The notes beneath the pieces were generated by a model that saw only the letters and a list, made by a program, of their open reading frames with translations, had not been told where the DNA came from and made no database searches. Positions 43,946-51,136 of a stretch of 53,056 nucleotides of DNA are shown here, in pieces (the first letter of the stretch is position 1; each line of letters starts with the position of its first letter). Location of the stretch: positions 1 through 53,056 of the forward strand of contig JAUXRG010000092.1 in NCBI GenBank assembly GCA_030681795.1, read 5' to 3'. The translations under genes and the position numbers were made by a program. Source of the stretch: Rubrivivax sp. Lineage in GTDB: Bacteria > Pseudomonadota > Gammaproteobacteria > Burkholderiales > Burkholderiaceae_C.

Positions 43946-44866
43946 TCAAACCCGGCGCGGGTGGACCCTGACCAGGGCCCTCATGTCGTCCAGGGCGAGC
44001 ACCGTTTCGGCCGCCGCGCGCGGCCTGGGCGGTGGCCTGAACGCGTGCCCGTAGACAATCTCGAAGCCCAGTGCGATGCGGCCCGATGCATCGGCCCGCG
44101 CCGCCAACAGCCCGAGCAGTGCGCTGCGCCAGCGCGGCGTGCGCAGCCCGGCGGCCCGCCCGGGATCGACGTTGCCGCCCAGGCTGCGCAGTTCGGCCAG
44201 CAGCGCGTCGGCCGAGGGCCAGGTCAGCGTCAGCGTTTCCTGGTCCATCACCGGTTCGGCAAACCCGGCCTCGACCAGCATGTCGCCCAGGTCGTGCATG
44301 TCCACCAACGGCGCCATCGGCGCCGGCCAGCCGGCCCGGGCGTAGAGGTCGCGCAGCGCCTGCAGACTGCCCGGGCCGAGCGTGGAGAACATGAGGAAGC
44401 CGTCGACTTCAAGAGCGCGGTGCCATTGCCGCATCAGGGCACCAGGGTCGAGCGCACCGTGCAGCGACATATTCGCCCACAGCAGCTGGCACTGCCCCGC
44501 GCCGAGTTCGTCCACCGCCAGCGCCACAGGGGCCCTGGAGGCGCTGGAGGCCCAGCGCCTCGGCGACCACCAGGGCGGCGCCAGCGCCGTGGCGGTGGCG
44601 TCACGGCGCGCGGGATCGGCTTCGACGGCGATCAGGCGCGCCGCGGGGTAGGCCTGGGCCAGCCGCGCGTGGCTGGCGCCGATGAATGCGCCCCAGTCGC
44701 AGACGCGTTCGGGCTGCATGCGGATCACCGGCAAGCGCTCGGCCATGCAGCGCGCCACTTCGCCATGCAGCCAGGGCGGCGCGTCGGCACGCAGCAGGCG
44801 GCGCGTCACGCGCGCCAGGGCCACCGCATCGAGCGGCCGGCGTGTGCTGCGCTCGGGGGAAATCAT
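43946..44866 (-). CDS. BioC-like SAM-dependent methyltransferase, 306 aa
   Basis: The N-terminal RPLDAVALARVTRRLLRAD and the mid-protein LWANMSLHGALDPGALMRQWHRALEVDGFLMFSTLGPGSLQALRDL, then MHDLGDMLVEAGFAEPVMD, match the BioC/biotin-synthesis methyltransferase shape found beside comF in Burkholderiales. BioC methylates malonyl-ACP to start pimelate synthesis. SAM motif I is degenerate here (VCDWGAFIG in place of a GxGxG), so activity is not certain. The start at 44866 overlaps the divergent comF upstream region. A shorter start is possible. Confidence 0.75.
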   Translation of the reverse strand: MISPERSTRRPLDAVALARVTRRLLRADAPPWLHGEVARCMAERLPVIRMQPERVCDWGAFIGASHARLAQAYPAARLIAVEADPARRDATATALAPPWWSPRRWASSASRAPVALAVDELGAGQCQLLWANMSLHGALDPGALMRQWHRALEVDGFLMFSTLGPGSLQALRDLYARAGWPAPMAPLVDMHDLGDMLVEAGFAEPVMDQETLTLTWPSADALLAELRSLGGNVDPGRAAGLRTPRWRSALLGLLAARADASGRIALGFEIVYGHAFRPPPRPRAAAETVLALDDMRALVRVHPRRV

Positions 44867-44888
44867 GGCCGGCCAGTATATTGAGGCG

Positions 44889-45626
44889 ATGTTGCGCCCC
44901 GCCCTGGCCCTGCTCCGCCCGTCCCGCCTGCCGAGCCAGTGCGAGATCTGCCGGCAGTGGGTCGATGCCGACATGCACCAAATCCAGCCCGGTGCACTGT
45001 GCGCCGACTGCATCAGCCGCTTTGCCGCGCCGCGGCCGCGCTGCCAGCGCTGCGGCCTGCGCATGGGCGTCGAATCGCCGGCCTGCGGTGACTGCCTGCG
45101 CGACGCCCCACCCTTCGAGCACACCGTCTGCGCTGTCGACTACGGGTTCCCCTGGGACGGGTTGGTCGCGGCCTTCAAGTTCCACGGCCGTGTCGAGCTG
45201 GCCTTCGCCCTGGCGGCGTTGATGGCCCGGGCGGTGCACGCGGCGGGGCGGCCTGCGCCACACTGGGTGCTGCCCGTGCCGCTGAGCCCCCGGCGCCTGG
45301 CCGAGCGCGGCTACAACCAGGCCTGGGAGCTGGCGCGCACGCTGGCCGCCACGCTCGGCCTGCGGGCCGACGCCGGCTTGCTGCTGCGCCACGGCGACAC
45401 CGCGCACCAGGCCGACCTGGGCCGCGCCGAGCGGCAGCGCAACCTGCGCTCGGCCTTCATGGTGGAGCCGCGCCGGCGCACCGAGCTGCAGGGTGCCCGC
45501 GTCGCGCTGGTCGACGATGTGATGACCACCGGCGCCACCGTGCGCGAGGCCGCCGCCCTGCTGCGGCGCGCAGGTGCGGCCGCAGTGGATGTCTGGGTGC
45601 TGGCGCGCACACCTGAACCAAGATGA
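44889..45626 (+). CDS. comF: ComF family phosphoribosyltransferase-like protein
   Basis: A 245-aa protein with two zinc-finger-like pairs at the N-terminus (CEICRQW, CADC; CQRCGLRMG, CGDC), then the PRTase core with LPVPLSPRRLAERGYNQAWELA and the PRPP loop VALVDDVMTTGATVREAA. ComF is needed for natural DNA uptake in several bacteria. The start at 44889 (MLRPALALL) is preferred because a TATATT box ends six bases before it. An ATG at 44865 with GGGGGA upstream is an alternative, but it would overlap the start codon of the divergent gene. Confidence 0.9.
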   Translation: MLRPALALLRPSRLPSQCEICRQWVDADMHQIQPGALCADCISRFAAPRPRCQRCGLRMGVESPACGDCLRDAPPFEHTVCAVDYGFPWDGLVAAFKFHGRVELAFALAALMARAVHAAGRPAPHWVLPVPLSPRRLAERGYNQAWELARTLAATLGLRADAGLLLRHGDTAHQADLGRAERQRNLRSAFMVEPRRRTELQGARVALVDDVMTTGATVREAAALLRRAGAAAVDVWVLARTPEPR

Positions 45627-45700
45627 GAGCCCCAAGACGCCTGCGGCGTCGTCCCCCGGGGGGAACCGGCCTCTTCGGGCGGCCGTGCGAGGCCTGATCA
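45626..45700. repeat. GC-rich intergenic repeat between comF and trmL
   Basis: GACGCCTGCGGCGTC, CCCCCGGGGGG and CTTCGGGCGGCCG dyads, related to the elements at 7501, 27116, 34497 and 47262. It separates two genes of the same direction. Confidence 0.6.
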
Positions 45701-45702
45701 TC

Positions 45703-46173
45703 ATGTTCCACATCGTCCTCGTCACGCCGGAGATCCCGCCCAACACCGGCAACGTCATCCGCCTGGCCGCCAACACCGGCTGCACGCTGCACCTGGTGGA
45801 GCCGCTGGGCTTCTCGATGGACGACAAGCTGCTGCGGCGTGCCGGGCTGGACTACCACGAGTACACCGCGGTGCGCCGGCATGCCTCGTGGCAGGCCTTG
45901 CTCGACGCCGAGCGGCCCGACCCGGCGCGCTGCTTCGCCTTCACGACGCGCGGCGCCAGGCCGCTGGCCGAAGTGGCCTGGCAGCCAGGCGACTGGCTGG
46001 TCTTCGGCAGCGAGACCGCCGGCCTGCCAGGCGAGTTGCGCGATCGGTTCGCGCCCGAGCAGCGCGTGCGCCTGCCCATGCGGCCCGGCCAACGCAGCCT
46101 GAACCTGAGCAACGCCGTGGCCGTGGCGGTGTTCGAAGCCTGGCGGCACTGCGGCTACGCCGGCGGGCAGTAG
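45703..46173 (+). CDS. trmL: tRNA (cytidine(34)-2'-O)-methyltransferase TrmL
   Basis: A 156-aa SPOUT methyltransferase. The conserved N-terminal MFHIVLVTPEIPPNTGNVIR is followed by LHLVEPLGFSMDDKLLRRAGLDYHE, and the knot region has VFGSETAGLP, LPMRPGQRSLNLSNAVAVAVFE. TrmL 2'-O-methylates the wobble base of tRNA-Leu. The ATG at 45703 begins the conserved start. GAGG lies ten bases upstream. Confidence 0.95.
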   Translation: MFHIVLVTPEIPPNTGNVIRLAANTGCTLHLVEPLGFSMDDKLLRRAGLDYHEYTAVRRHASWQALLDAERPDPARCFAFTTRGARPLAEVAWQPGDWLVFGSETAGLPGELRDRFAPEQRVRLPMRPGQRSLNLSNAVAVAVFEAWRHCGYAGGQ

Positions 46174-46195
46174 CCCGAGGAAAAGCGTCGGCGCG

Positions 46196-47236
46196 TCAGC
46201 GATCCAGGCCTTCGGCCCGTGCGTGGCGCGACATCAACCGGGCCACGGCCTGCGCTGGCGTCAAGCGCGCCTGCAGCACCTCGACCACGGCTTCGGTGAT
46301 GGGCATCTCCACGCCCAGCGCCTGCGCGCGCGCGAGCACCATGGGCGCCGAGAGCACGCCTTCGGCGACATGGCCCAGCGACTGCAGCACCTGCGCGAGC
46401 GTGTGCCCGGCCGCCAGGCCCAGGCCGACGCGGCGGTTGCGCGAGAGGTCCCCCGTGGCGGTGAGCACCAGATCACCCAGCCCCGACAGCCCCATGAAGG
46501 TCTCGGCGCGGGCCCCCAGCGCCAGGCCCAGGCGGGTCATCTCCGCCAGGCTGCGCGTGATGAGCGCGGCGCGGGCATTCAATCCAGCCGCGGGCAACCC
46601 GTCGAGGGTGCCGGTGGCCCGTCCGTCAAGGATGCCTACGGCCCATCCGTCAAGGATGCCTACGGCAATGGCCAGCACGTTCTTCACCGCCCCGCCGACT
46701 TCCACGCCGATCACGTCGGTGCTGGTGTAGACGCGCAGCGCGTCGCTGTGAAAGGCGGCCACGGCCGCTGCCGCCAGCGCGGCGTCGGTGCTCGCCGCCA
46801 CCAGCGCTGTCGGTTGGCCACGCGCCACTTCCTGCGCAAAGCTGGGGCCGGAGAGCACGCCGCAGGGCCGGCCGGGCCGCTCGGCGTGGGCCACCTCGTG
46901 GCCGAGCGCGCCGCTGCCGGCCTCGAAACCCTTGCACAGCCACAGCGCCGCCCGCTCGTCGCCCAGCGTGGCCAGTTGCGGGCGCAGCGCCGCCATCGGC
47001 GTGGCGATGACCGTCAGGCCACCGGCCGCATGGGCCAGCGCTTCTTCGCGCTGCGCGGTGATGCGCAATGCGGCCGGCAGCTCAGCGCCGGGCAGGTAGC
47101 GTTCGTTGCGCCGCGTCTGCGCCATCGCGGCGGCCTGCGCCGCATCACGCGCCCACAGCACGGTGTCGTGCCGGGGGGCGGCCGCCAGGGCCAGCGCCGT
47201 GCCCCAGGCGCCGGCGCCGAGCACCGCGATCTTCAT
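46196..47236 (-). CDS. gpsA: Glycerol-3-phosphate dehydrogenase [NAD(P)+], GpsA
   Basis: A 346-aa enzyme making glycerol-3-phosphate for lipids. The NAD fold is [18 protein letters not shown]; the catalytic lysine region is [17 protein letters not shown]; substrate-binding [14 protein letters not shown] and [21 protein letters not shown] follow. Directly after AIAVG there is an insert of about two extra 8-residue units ([24 protein letters not shown]), where other GpsA proteins have a single short turn. It is coded by a 24-base tandem repeat (46596-46667), in frame. This places extra loops near the active site. Otherwise normal. Confidence 0.93.
   Translation of the reverse strand: MKIAVLGAGAWGTALALAAAPRHDTVLWARDAAQAAAMAQTRRNERYLPGAELPAALRITAQREEALAHAAGGLTVIATPMAALRPQLATLGDERAALWLCKGFEAGSGALGHEVAHAERPGRPCGVLSGPSFAQEVARGQPTALVAASTDAALAAAAVAAFHSDALRVYTSTDVIGVEVGGAVKNVLAIAVGILDGWAVGILDGRATGTLDGLPAAGLNARAALITRSLAEMTRLGLALGARAETFMGLSGLGDLVLTATGDLSRNRRVGLGLAAGHTLAQVLQSLGHVAEGVLSAPMVLARAQALGVEMPITEAVVEVLQARLTPAQAVARLMSRHARAEGLDR
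46596..46667. repeat. In-frame 24-base tandem repeat inside gpsA
   Basis: Three units of 24 bases. Units 2 (46620-46643) and 3 (46644-46667) differ at two positions, a recent duplication. Unit 1 (46596-46619) matches unit 2 at about two thirds of positions. Each unit codes an 8-residue piece of the type ILDGWAVG. Confidence 0.85.
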
Positions 47237-47261
47237 GCGGCTCTCGAACGAGCGAGGGTTT

Positions 47262-47325
47262 CCCGAGCCGTTCGAGCCCCCCTCGGGGGGCGACACGTGC
47301 GCAGCACGGGTCTCGGGGCCGTCAA
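47262..47325. repeat. GC-rich intergenic dyad between gpsA and secB
   Basis: GCCCCCCTCGGGGGGC is a perfect palindrome, followed by GACACGTGCGCAGCACGGGTCTCGG. It is related to the family of intergenic elements at 7501, 27116, 34497 and 45626, and touches the secB stop. Confidence 0.6.
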
Positions 47326-47807
47326 TTCACCGAAGTGATGATGCGCGAGCCGCCGTTGCCGCCCTGCGCCGCGGCCTGGGCCTGGGCCTGGGCCTGCTGG
47401 GCCTCGAACATGGCCTGGAAGTTGACTTCGGTGAGCAGGATGGGCGGGAAGCCCGCACGCGTGCAGACATCGGAGACGATGGCGCGCAGATAGGGGTAGA
47501 CCATCTGCGGGCAGACGATGCTGATGATGCCCTGCATCTGCTCTTCGGGCACGTGGCGGATCTCGAAGATGCCGGCCTGCTTGGCCTCCACCAGGAAGAG
47601 CACCTTGTCCTTGACCTTGGTGGTGACCGTGGCGGTGACGGTGACCTCGAAAATGCCCTCGCTCACGGGTTCGGCAGCCATGGCCAGGTTGATGTCGACC
47701 TGCGGCTGCGACTGCTCGAGCAGGATCTGCGGTGAATTGGGCTGCTCCAGCGACAGGTCCTTGAGGTACATACGCTGGATCTGGAAAATGGGGGTCTCGT
47801 CGGCCAT
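47322..47807 (-). CDS. secB: Protein-export chaperone SecB
   Basis: A 161-aa cytoplasmic tetrameric chaperone that keeps precursors unfolded and passes them to SecA. Seen are [19 protein letters not shown], the acidic and hydrophobic core [30 protein letters not shown] and [29 protein letters not shown], and a typical Gln/Ala/Gly tail. It lies between gpsA and grxC, the order usual in betaproteobacteria. Confidence 0.97.
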   Translation of the reverse strand: MADETPIFQIQRMYLKDLSLEQPNSPQILLEQSQPQVDINLAMAAEPVSEGIFEVTVTATVTTKVKDKVLFLVEAKQAGIFEIRHVPEEQMQGIISIVCPQMVYPYLRAIVSDVCTRAGFPPILLTEVNFQAMFEAQQAQAQAQAAAQGGNGGSRIITSVN

Positions 47808-47925
47808 GGCGGGGTTCCAAGATAGACAAAGCCCGCCGCCGGATGGCGTCGAGCCGCAATATCAGATTATGGCCGAGCGCGCCTGCGCGAAGCCGCCTGC
47901 CGGCGCCGCGCGCGCTCCATGCGCT

Positions 47926-48201
47926 TCAGGCGCTTGAGGCGCTTGAGGCCGCAAGCAAGGGCAGCAGGCCGCCGCGATGGTCCAGCGCCACCAGCTCGTC
48001 GCAACCCCCGACGTAGGTGGAGCCGATGAAGATCTGCGGCACCGTGCGCCGGCCGGTCAGACCGATCATCGCGTCGCGCTGCACGGGATCGAGGTCGACG
48101 CGGATCTCTTCGATCGCCTCCACGCCGCGCTGCCGCAGCAGCGCCTTGGCGCGCAGGCAGAACGGGCAGACCTGCGTCGTGTACATCTTCACCGGGTTCA
48201 T
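47926..48201 (-). CDS. grxC: Glutaredoxin 3
   Basis: A 91-aa GrxC-type protein with active site CPFC in MYTTQVCPFCLRAKALL, GSH-binding TVPQIFIG and GGCDEL. It reduces disulfides with glutathione. A short Ala/Ser tail is coded by a small GC-rich repeat. AAGGA lies eight bases before the ATG. A long simple-sequence tract (48214-48275) is directly upstream. Confidence 0.96.
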   Translation of the reverse strand: MNPVKMYTTQVCPFCLRAKALLRQRGVEAIEEIRVDLDPVQRDAMIGLTGRRTVPQIFIGSTYVGGCDELVALDHRGGLLPLLAASSASSA

Positions 48202-48213
48202 GCGGTCATCCTT

Positions 48214-48275
48214 GCGCTGCGCTGCGCTGCGCTGGGCTGGGCTGGGCTGGGCTGGGCGGGCGGGCGGGCGGGCGG
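48214..48275. repeat. Layered short tandem repeat upstream of grxC
   Basis: On the plus strand (GCGCT)x4, (GGGCT)x4, (GGGC)x4 and a GGC pair run without interruption. The tract starts 13 bases from the grxC start codon and lies between the grxC and rhodanese genes. It replaces any recognisable promoter there. Such tracts change length by slippage. Confidence 0.9.
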
Positions 48276-48317
48276 CAAGATTCTTGCGCGGATGTCATGG
48301 CCTTGGCGGCAACGCCG

Positions 48318-48725
48318 TCAAGCCGACTTCTCGATCGGCAGGCTGGCGTCACGCCAGGCCGCCGTGCCGCCCTGCACGACCAAGGCCTTCTCGTAGCCCG
48401 CGCTGCGCAGTTGCGATACGGCCCGACCCGAGCGCCCGCCGCTGGGGCACATCACGAGCAGCGGCAAGGTCTTGTTGCTCGGCAGTTCCTTGGCGCCCTG
48501 GAGCCGGCTGAGCGGCACATTGCGCGCGCCGGCGGCATGGCCGACGGCAAATTCGGCGGGCTCGCCGACGTCGATGAGCAGGCCCTTCTCGCGGTTGATC
48601 AACCGCACGGCCTCGCTGATATTGACGGCGCTGCCCCCGCCGCGCCGGATCGTCGGCATGAGCAGCATGCCACCGGAGGTCAGGGCCAGCAGAATGAGGA
48701 TCCAGTTGTCGATGAAGAACTTCAA
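48318..48725 (-). CDS. Membrane-anchored rhodanese-like sulfurtransferase, 135 aa
   Basis: An N-terminal helix (FIDNWILILLALTSGGMLLM) anchors the protein, and a rhodanese domain follows with the active-site loop LVMCPSGGRSGRAV (the Cys and following loop match a sulfurtransferase). The start is TTG at 48725, since no ATG or GTG is in frame nearby and homologues begin with MKF. It should transfer sulfane sulfur; its partner is unknown. It is divergent from gpmA and lies upstream of grxC and secB, an order usual in this group. Confidence 0.9.
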   Translation of the reverse strand: MKFFIDNWILILLALTSGGMLLMPTIRRGGGSAVNISEAVRLINREKGLLIDVGEPAEFAVGHAAGARNVPLSRLQGAKELPSNKTLPLLVMCPSGGRSGRAVSQLRSAGYEKALVVQGGTAAWRDASLPIEKSA

Positions 48726-48757
48726 GGGCGCCGTCGCATTCGTGAAAAACCGGGAAT

Positions 48758-48765
48758 TATAGAAT
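48758..48765 (+). promoter_or_regulatory. -10-like box of gpmA
   Basis: TATAGAAT ends seven bases before the gpmA start ATG at 48773, so the transcript probably starts at or near the start codon. No good -35 is seen at 16-18 bases upstream. Confidence 0.45.
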
Positions 48766-48772
48766 CCACCCC

Positions 48773-49519
48773 ATGTACAAGCTCGTTCTCGTCCGCCATG
48801 GCGAATCCACCTGGAACCTCGAAAACCGGTTTACCGGCTGGACCGACGTGCCACTCACCCCCACCGGCGTGGAGCAGGCACGGCAGTCCGGCCGCTTGCT
48901 CAAAGAGGCGGGCTACGACTTCGATGTCGCCTACACCTCGGTGCTCAAGCGCGCCGTGTGGACGCTGTGGCACGCGCTGGACGAGCTCGACCGCACCTGG
49001 CTGCCCGTGGTGCACGACTGGCGCCTCAACGAGCGTCACTACGGCGCGCTGCAGGGCCTGGACAAGGCCGAGACCGCGCGCCAGTACGGCGACGCGCAAG
49101 TGCTGGCCTGGCGCCGCAGCTACGACACGCCGCCGCCGGCGCTGGACCCCACCGACCCGCGCGGACAGCGCGCCGATCTGCGCTACGCCAAGCTCGCGCC
49201 CGGGCAGATTCCGCTCACCGAATGCCTCAAGGACACGGTGGCCCGCGTGCTGCCGTGCTGGGAGGAACGCATCGCGCCGGCCATCCTGGGCGGGCAGCGC
49301 CTGCTCATCGCCGCGCACGGCAACAGCATGCGCGCGCTGGTGAAATACCTCGACGGCATCAGCGACGCCGACATCGTCGGCCTGAACATCCCCAACGGCA
49401 TCCCGCTGGTCTACGAGCTCGACGCCGCGCTCAAGCCGATCAAGAGCTACTACCTGGGTGACGCCGAGGCCGCGGCCAAGGCCGCTGCCGCGGTGGCCGC
49501 GCAAGGCAAGGCCCGCTGA
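48773..49519 (+). CDS. gpmA: 2,3-bisphosphoglycerate-dependent phosphoglycerate mutase
   Basis: A 248-aa glycolytic enzyme. The phospho-histidine motif [18 protein letters not shown] is at the start, then [11 protein letters not shown], the catalytic Glu region and the second His in [15 protein letters not shown]; the end is [10 protein letters not shown]. It interconverts 3- and 2-phosphoglycerate. A short Ala-rich tail follows. No upstream ribosome site; the box at 48758 suggests a leaderless transcript. Confidence 0.96.
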   Translation: MYKLVLVRHGESTWNLENRFTGWTDVPLTPTGVEQARQSGRLLKEAGYDFDVAYTSVLKRAVWTLWHALDELDRTWLPVVHDWRLNERHYGALQGLDKAETARQYGDAQVLAWRRSYDTPPPALDPTDPRGQRADLRYAKLAPGQIPLTECLKDTVARVLPCWEERIAPAILGGQRLLIAAHGNSMRALVKYLDGISDADIVGLNIPNGIPLVYELDAALKPIKSYYLGDAEAAAKAAAAVAAQGKAR

Positions 49520-49532
49520 ACCGGCCGCAAGC

Positions 49533-50408
49533 TCAGGCCTCGCGCAGCGCCGCCGCGAGCAGCGGCACCACCGACACCGCGTTGCTGGCGTGCGGCACGC
49601 AGTCGGTGCTCCAGATGTGGCGCACGCCTGCGGCGCGCACCTGCGCCACCGCGTCGCCGACGAAGATGGCGTGGGTCACCGCCACGTCGACACTGGCCGC
49701 GCCCCGCGCCAGGGCGCCGCGTGCCGCAGCGACCAGCGTGCGACCGGTGCTGGCGACGTCGTCGAGCAGCACCACGGCACGGCCTTGCACGTCGATCGCC
49801 GGCAGGGCGACATCGACATCGCGGTCGCCATGGCGCTGCTTGCGGCAGATCGCATGCGCCAGGCCATGCGGCTCGGCCGCCGCGCGCACCCAGGGCTGCG
49901 ATTCCTCGTCGGGCCCGATGAGCACCGCACCACTCACTTGGCGGGTGATGAAGTCACCCAGCAGCGGCGCGGCCGACAAGGCCAGGCCGCGCCGCCCGGG
50001 CACGACCTCGTCGAGCGTGGACACGCGGTGCAGATGGGGGTCGACCGTAACGACGGCGTCGAAAACGCCGGCCAGCAGGCGGCCCAGGTGCCGCTGGCTT
50101 ACCACCTCGCCGGGCGTGAAGGCCATGTCCTGCCGCATGTAGGCCAGGTAGGGGCTGACCAGGATGAGCCGCTGGGCCCCCAGTTCACGCGCGCCGCTGG
50201 CCGCCAGCAGCAGTTCGGTGAGCTTGCCGTTCGGGTGATGCAGGCCGCGCAGCAGGACAACCCGCTGCGGCAACGCGGGCGGCAGCCGCAGGCGCGTCTC
50301 GCCGTCGGGAAAGTGGTGTCGGGCGATGACCGCGCTGGCCCATCCCAGCTCGGCCGCCAGCCGCTGCGCGAGTGCGGTTTCATCGTCAAAGCACAGCAGC
50401 AGGGTCAT
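49533..50408 (-). CDS. Ribose-phosphate pyrophosphokinase homologue, 291 aa
   Basis: The sequence shows the PRPP-synthetase pattern: ARHHFPDGETRLRLP, the Mg-ATP loop SPYLAYMRQDMAFTPGEVVSQRHLG, VDPHLHRV, and the PRPP-binding loop VVLLDDVASTGRTLVAAA. It is shorter than the main Prs (about 310-320 aa) and diverges in several loops, so it is a paralogue with uncertain reaction. The ATG at 50408 overlaps the plsC stop in an ATGA junction. It is the last gene of the pyrB-dihydroorotase-plsC run. Confidence 0.82.
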   Translation of the reverse strand: MTLLLCFDDETALAQRLAAELGWASAVIARHHFPDGETRLRLPPALPQRVVLLRGLHHPNGKLTELLLAASGARELGAQRLILVSPYLAYMRQDMAFTPGEVVSQRHLGRLLAGVFDAVVTVDPHLHRVSTLDEVVPGRRGLALSAAPLLGDFITRQVSGAVLIGPDEESQPWVRAAAEPHGLAHAICRKQRHGDRDVDVALPAIDVQGRAVVLLDDVASTGRTLVAAARGALARGAASVDVAVTHAIFVGDAVAQVRAAGVRHIWSTDCVPHASNAVSVVPLLAAALREA

Positions 50409-51136
50409 GGTCTTAGCCTCTCGGCGATGAGTTCGCGCAGATGCGCGGCCAAGGCGCGGCGGTCGGCATGCGCGGTGGCCACCGCGGGGAGCAGTTCCAC
50501 GTGCACGCGCAGGCCGCGCGCCGAGACCACGCGCCACACGCTTTGCGCCAGCGTCGCCGTGCCGACAAAAGCCGCCGCCGGGCTGAAGGGCAGGTGCTCG
50601 TCGGCAAAGCGCAGCACCACCGGCTGCACCGGCGTGGCGGTGGCGATCGCCGCTTGCAGCAAGTTGGCGTGAAAGGGCAGCGGCTCGGGGCCCGCGCCCG
50701 TCGTGCCTTCGGGGAATATGGCCACCGTGTCGCCGGCCTGCAGCGCCGCGGCCATGGCGTGCACCACGCGCAGCGCGTCGCGCTTGCGCTCGCGCTCGAT
50801 GAACAGCGTGCCGCCGCCGCGCGCGAGCCGGCCCAGCAGCGGCCAGCGCAGCACGTCGGCCTTGGAAACGAAGCGGGCGTGCGGCGCCGCGGCGTGGATG
50901 GCCGCGCTGTCCAGCCAGGAGACATGGTTGGCGACGATCAGCGTCGCGCCGGGGCGCGGCGTGCCACTCACCTGCAGCGTGGCGCCCAGGCGCCGCACCA
51001 GGCCGGCCGACCAGCGGCGGATCACCTCATGGCGGCCCGCCGCGCTGCGCTGCGGCAAGCTCATCACCAGGACCATGCCCCACAGCACATGCCACACCGA
51101 GCGCGACAGCCGCCACACGGCCACGGCGCGGTGCAT
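50405..51136 (-). CDS. 1-acyl-sn-glycerol-3-phosphate acyltransferase (PlsC-like)
   Basis: A 243-aa inner-membrane acyltransferase: one N-terminal helix, then motif I NHVSWLDS (catalytic H-x4-D), motif II GGTLFIERERKRD and motif III FPEGTTGAG. It makes phosphatidic acid from lysophosphatidic acid. The start codon shares one base with the TGA of the dihydroorotase-like gene, and the stop overlaps the next gene, so it is translated from the pyr message. Confidence 0.93.
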   Translation of the reverse strand: MHRAVAVWRLSRSVWHVLWGMVLVMSLPQRSAAGRHEVIRRWSAGLVRRLGATLQVSGTPRPGATLIVANHVSWLDSAAIHAAAPHARFVSKADVLRWPLLGRLARGGGTLFIERERKRDALRVVHAMAAALQAGDTVAIFPEGTTGAGPEPLPFHANLLQAAIATATPVQPVVLRFADEHLPFSPAAAFVGTATLAQSVWRVVSARGLRVHVELLPAVATAHADRRALAAHLRELIAERLRP

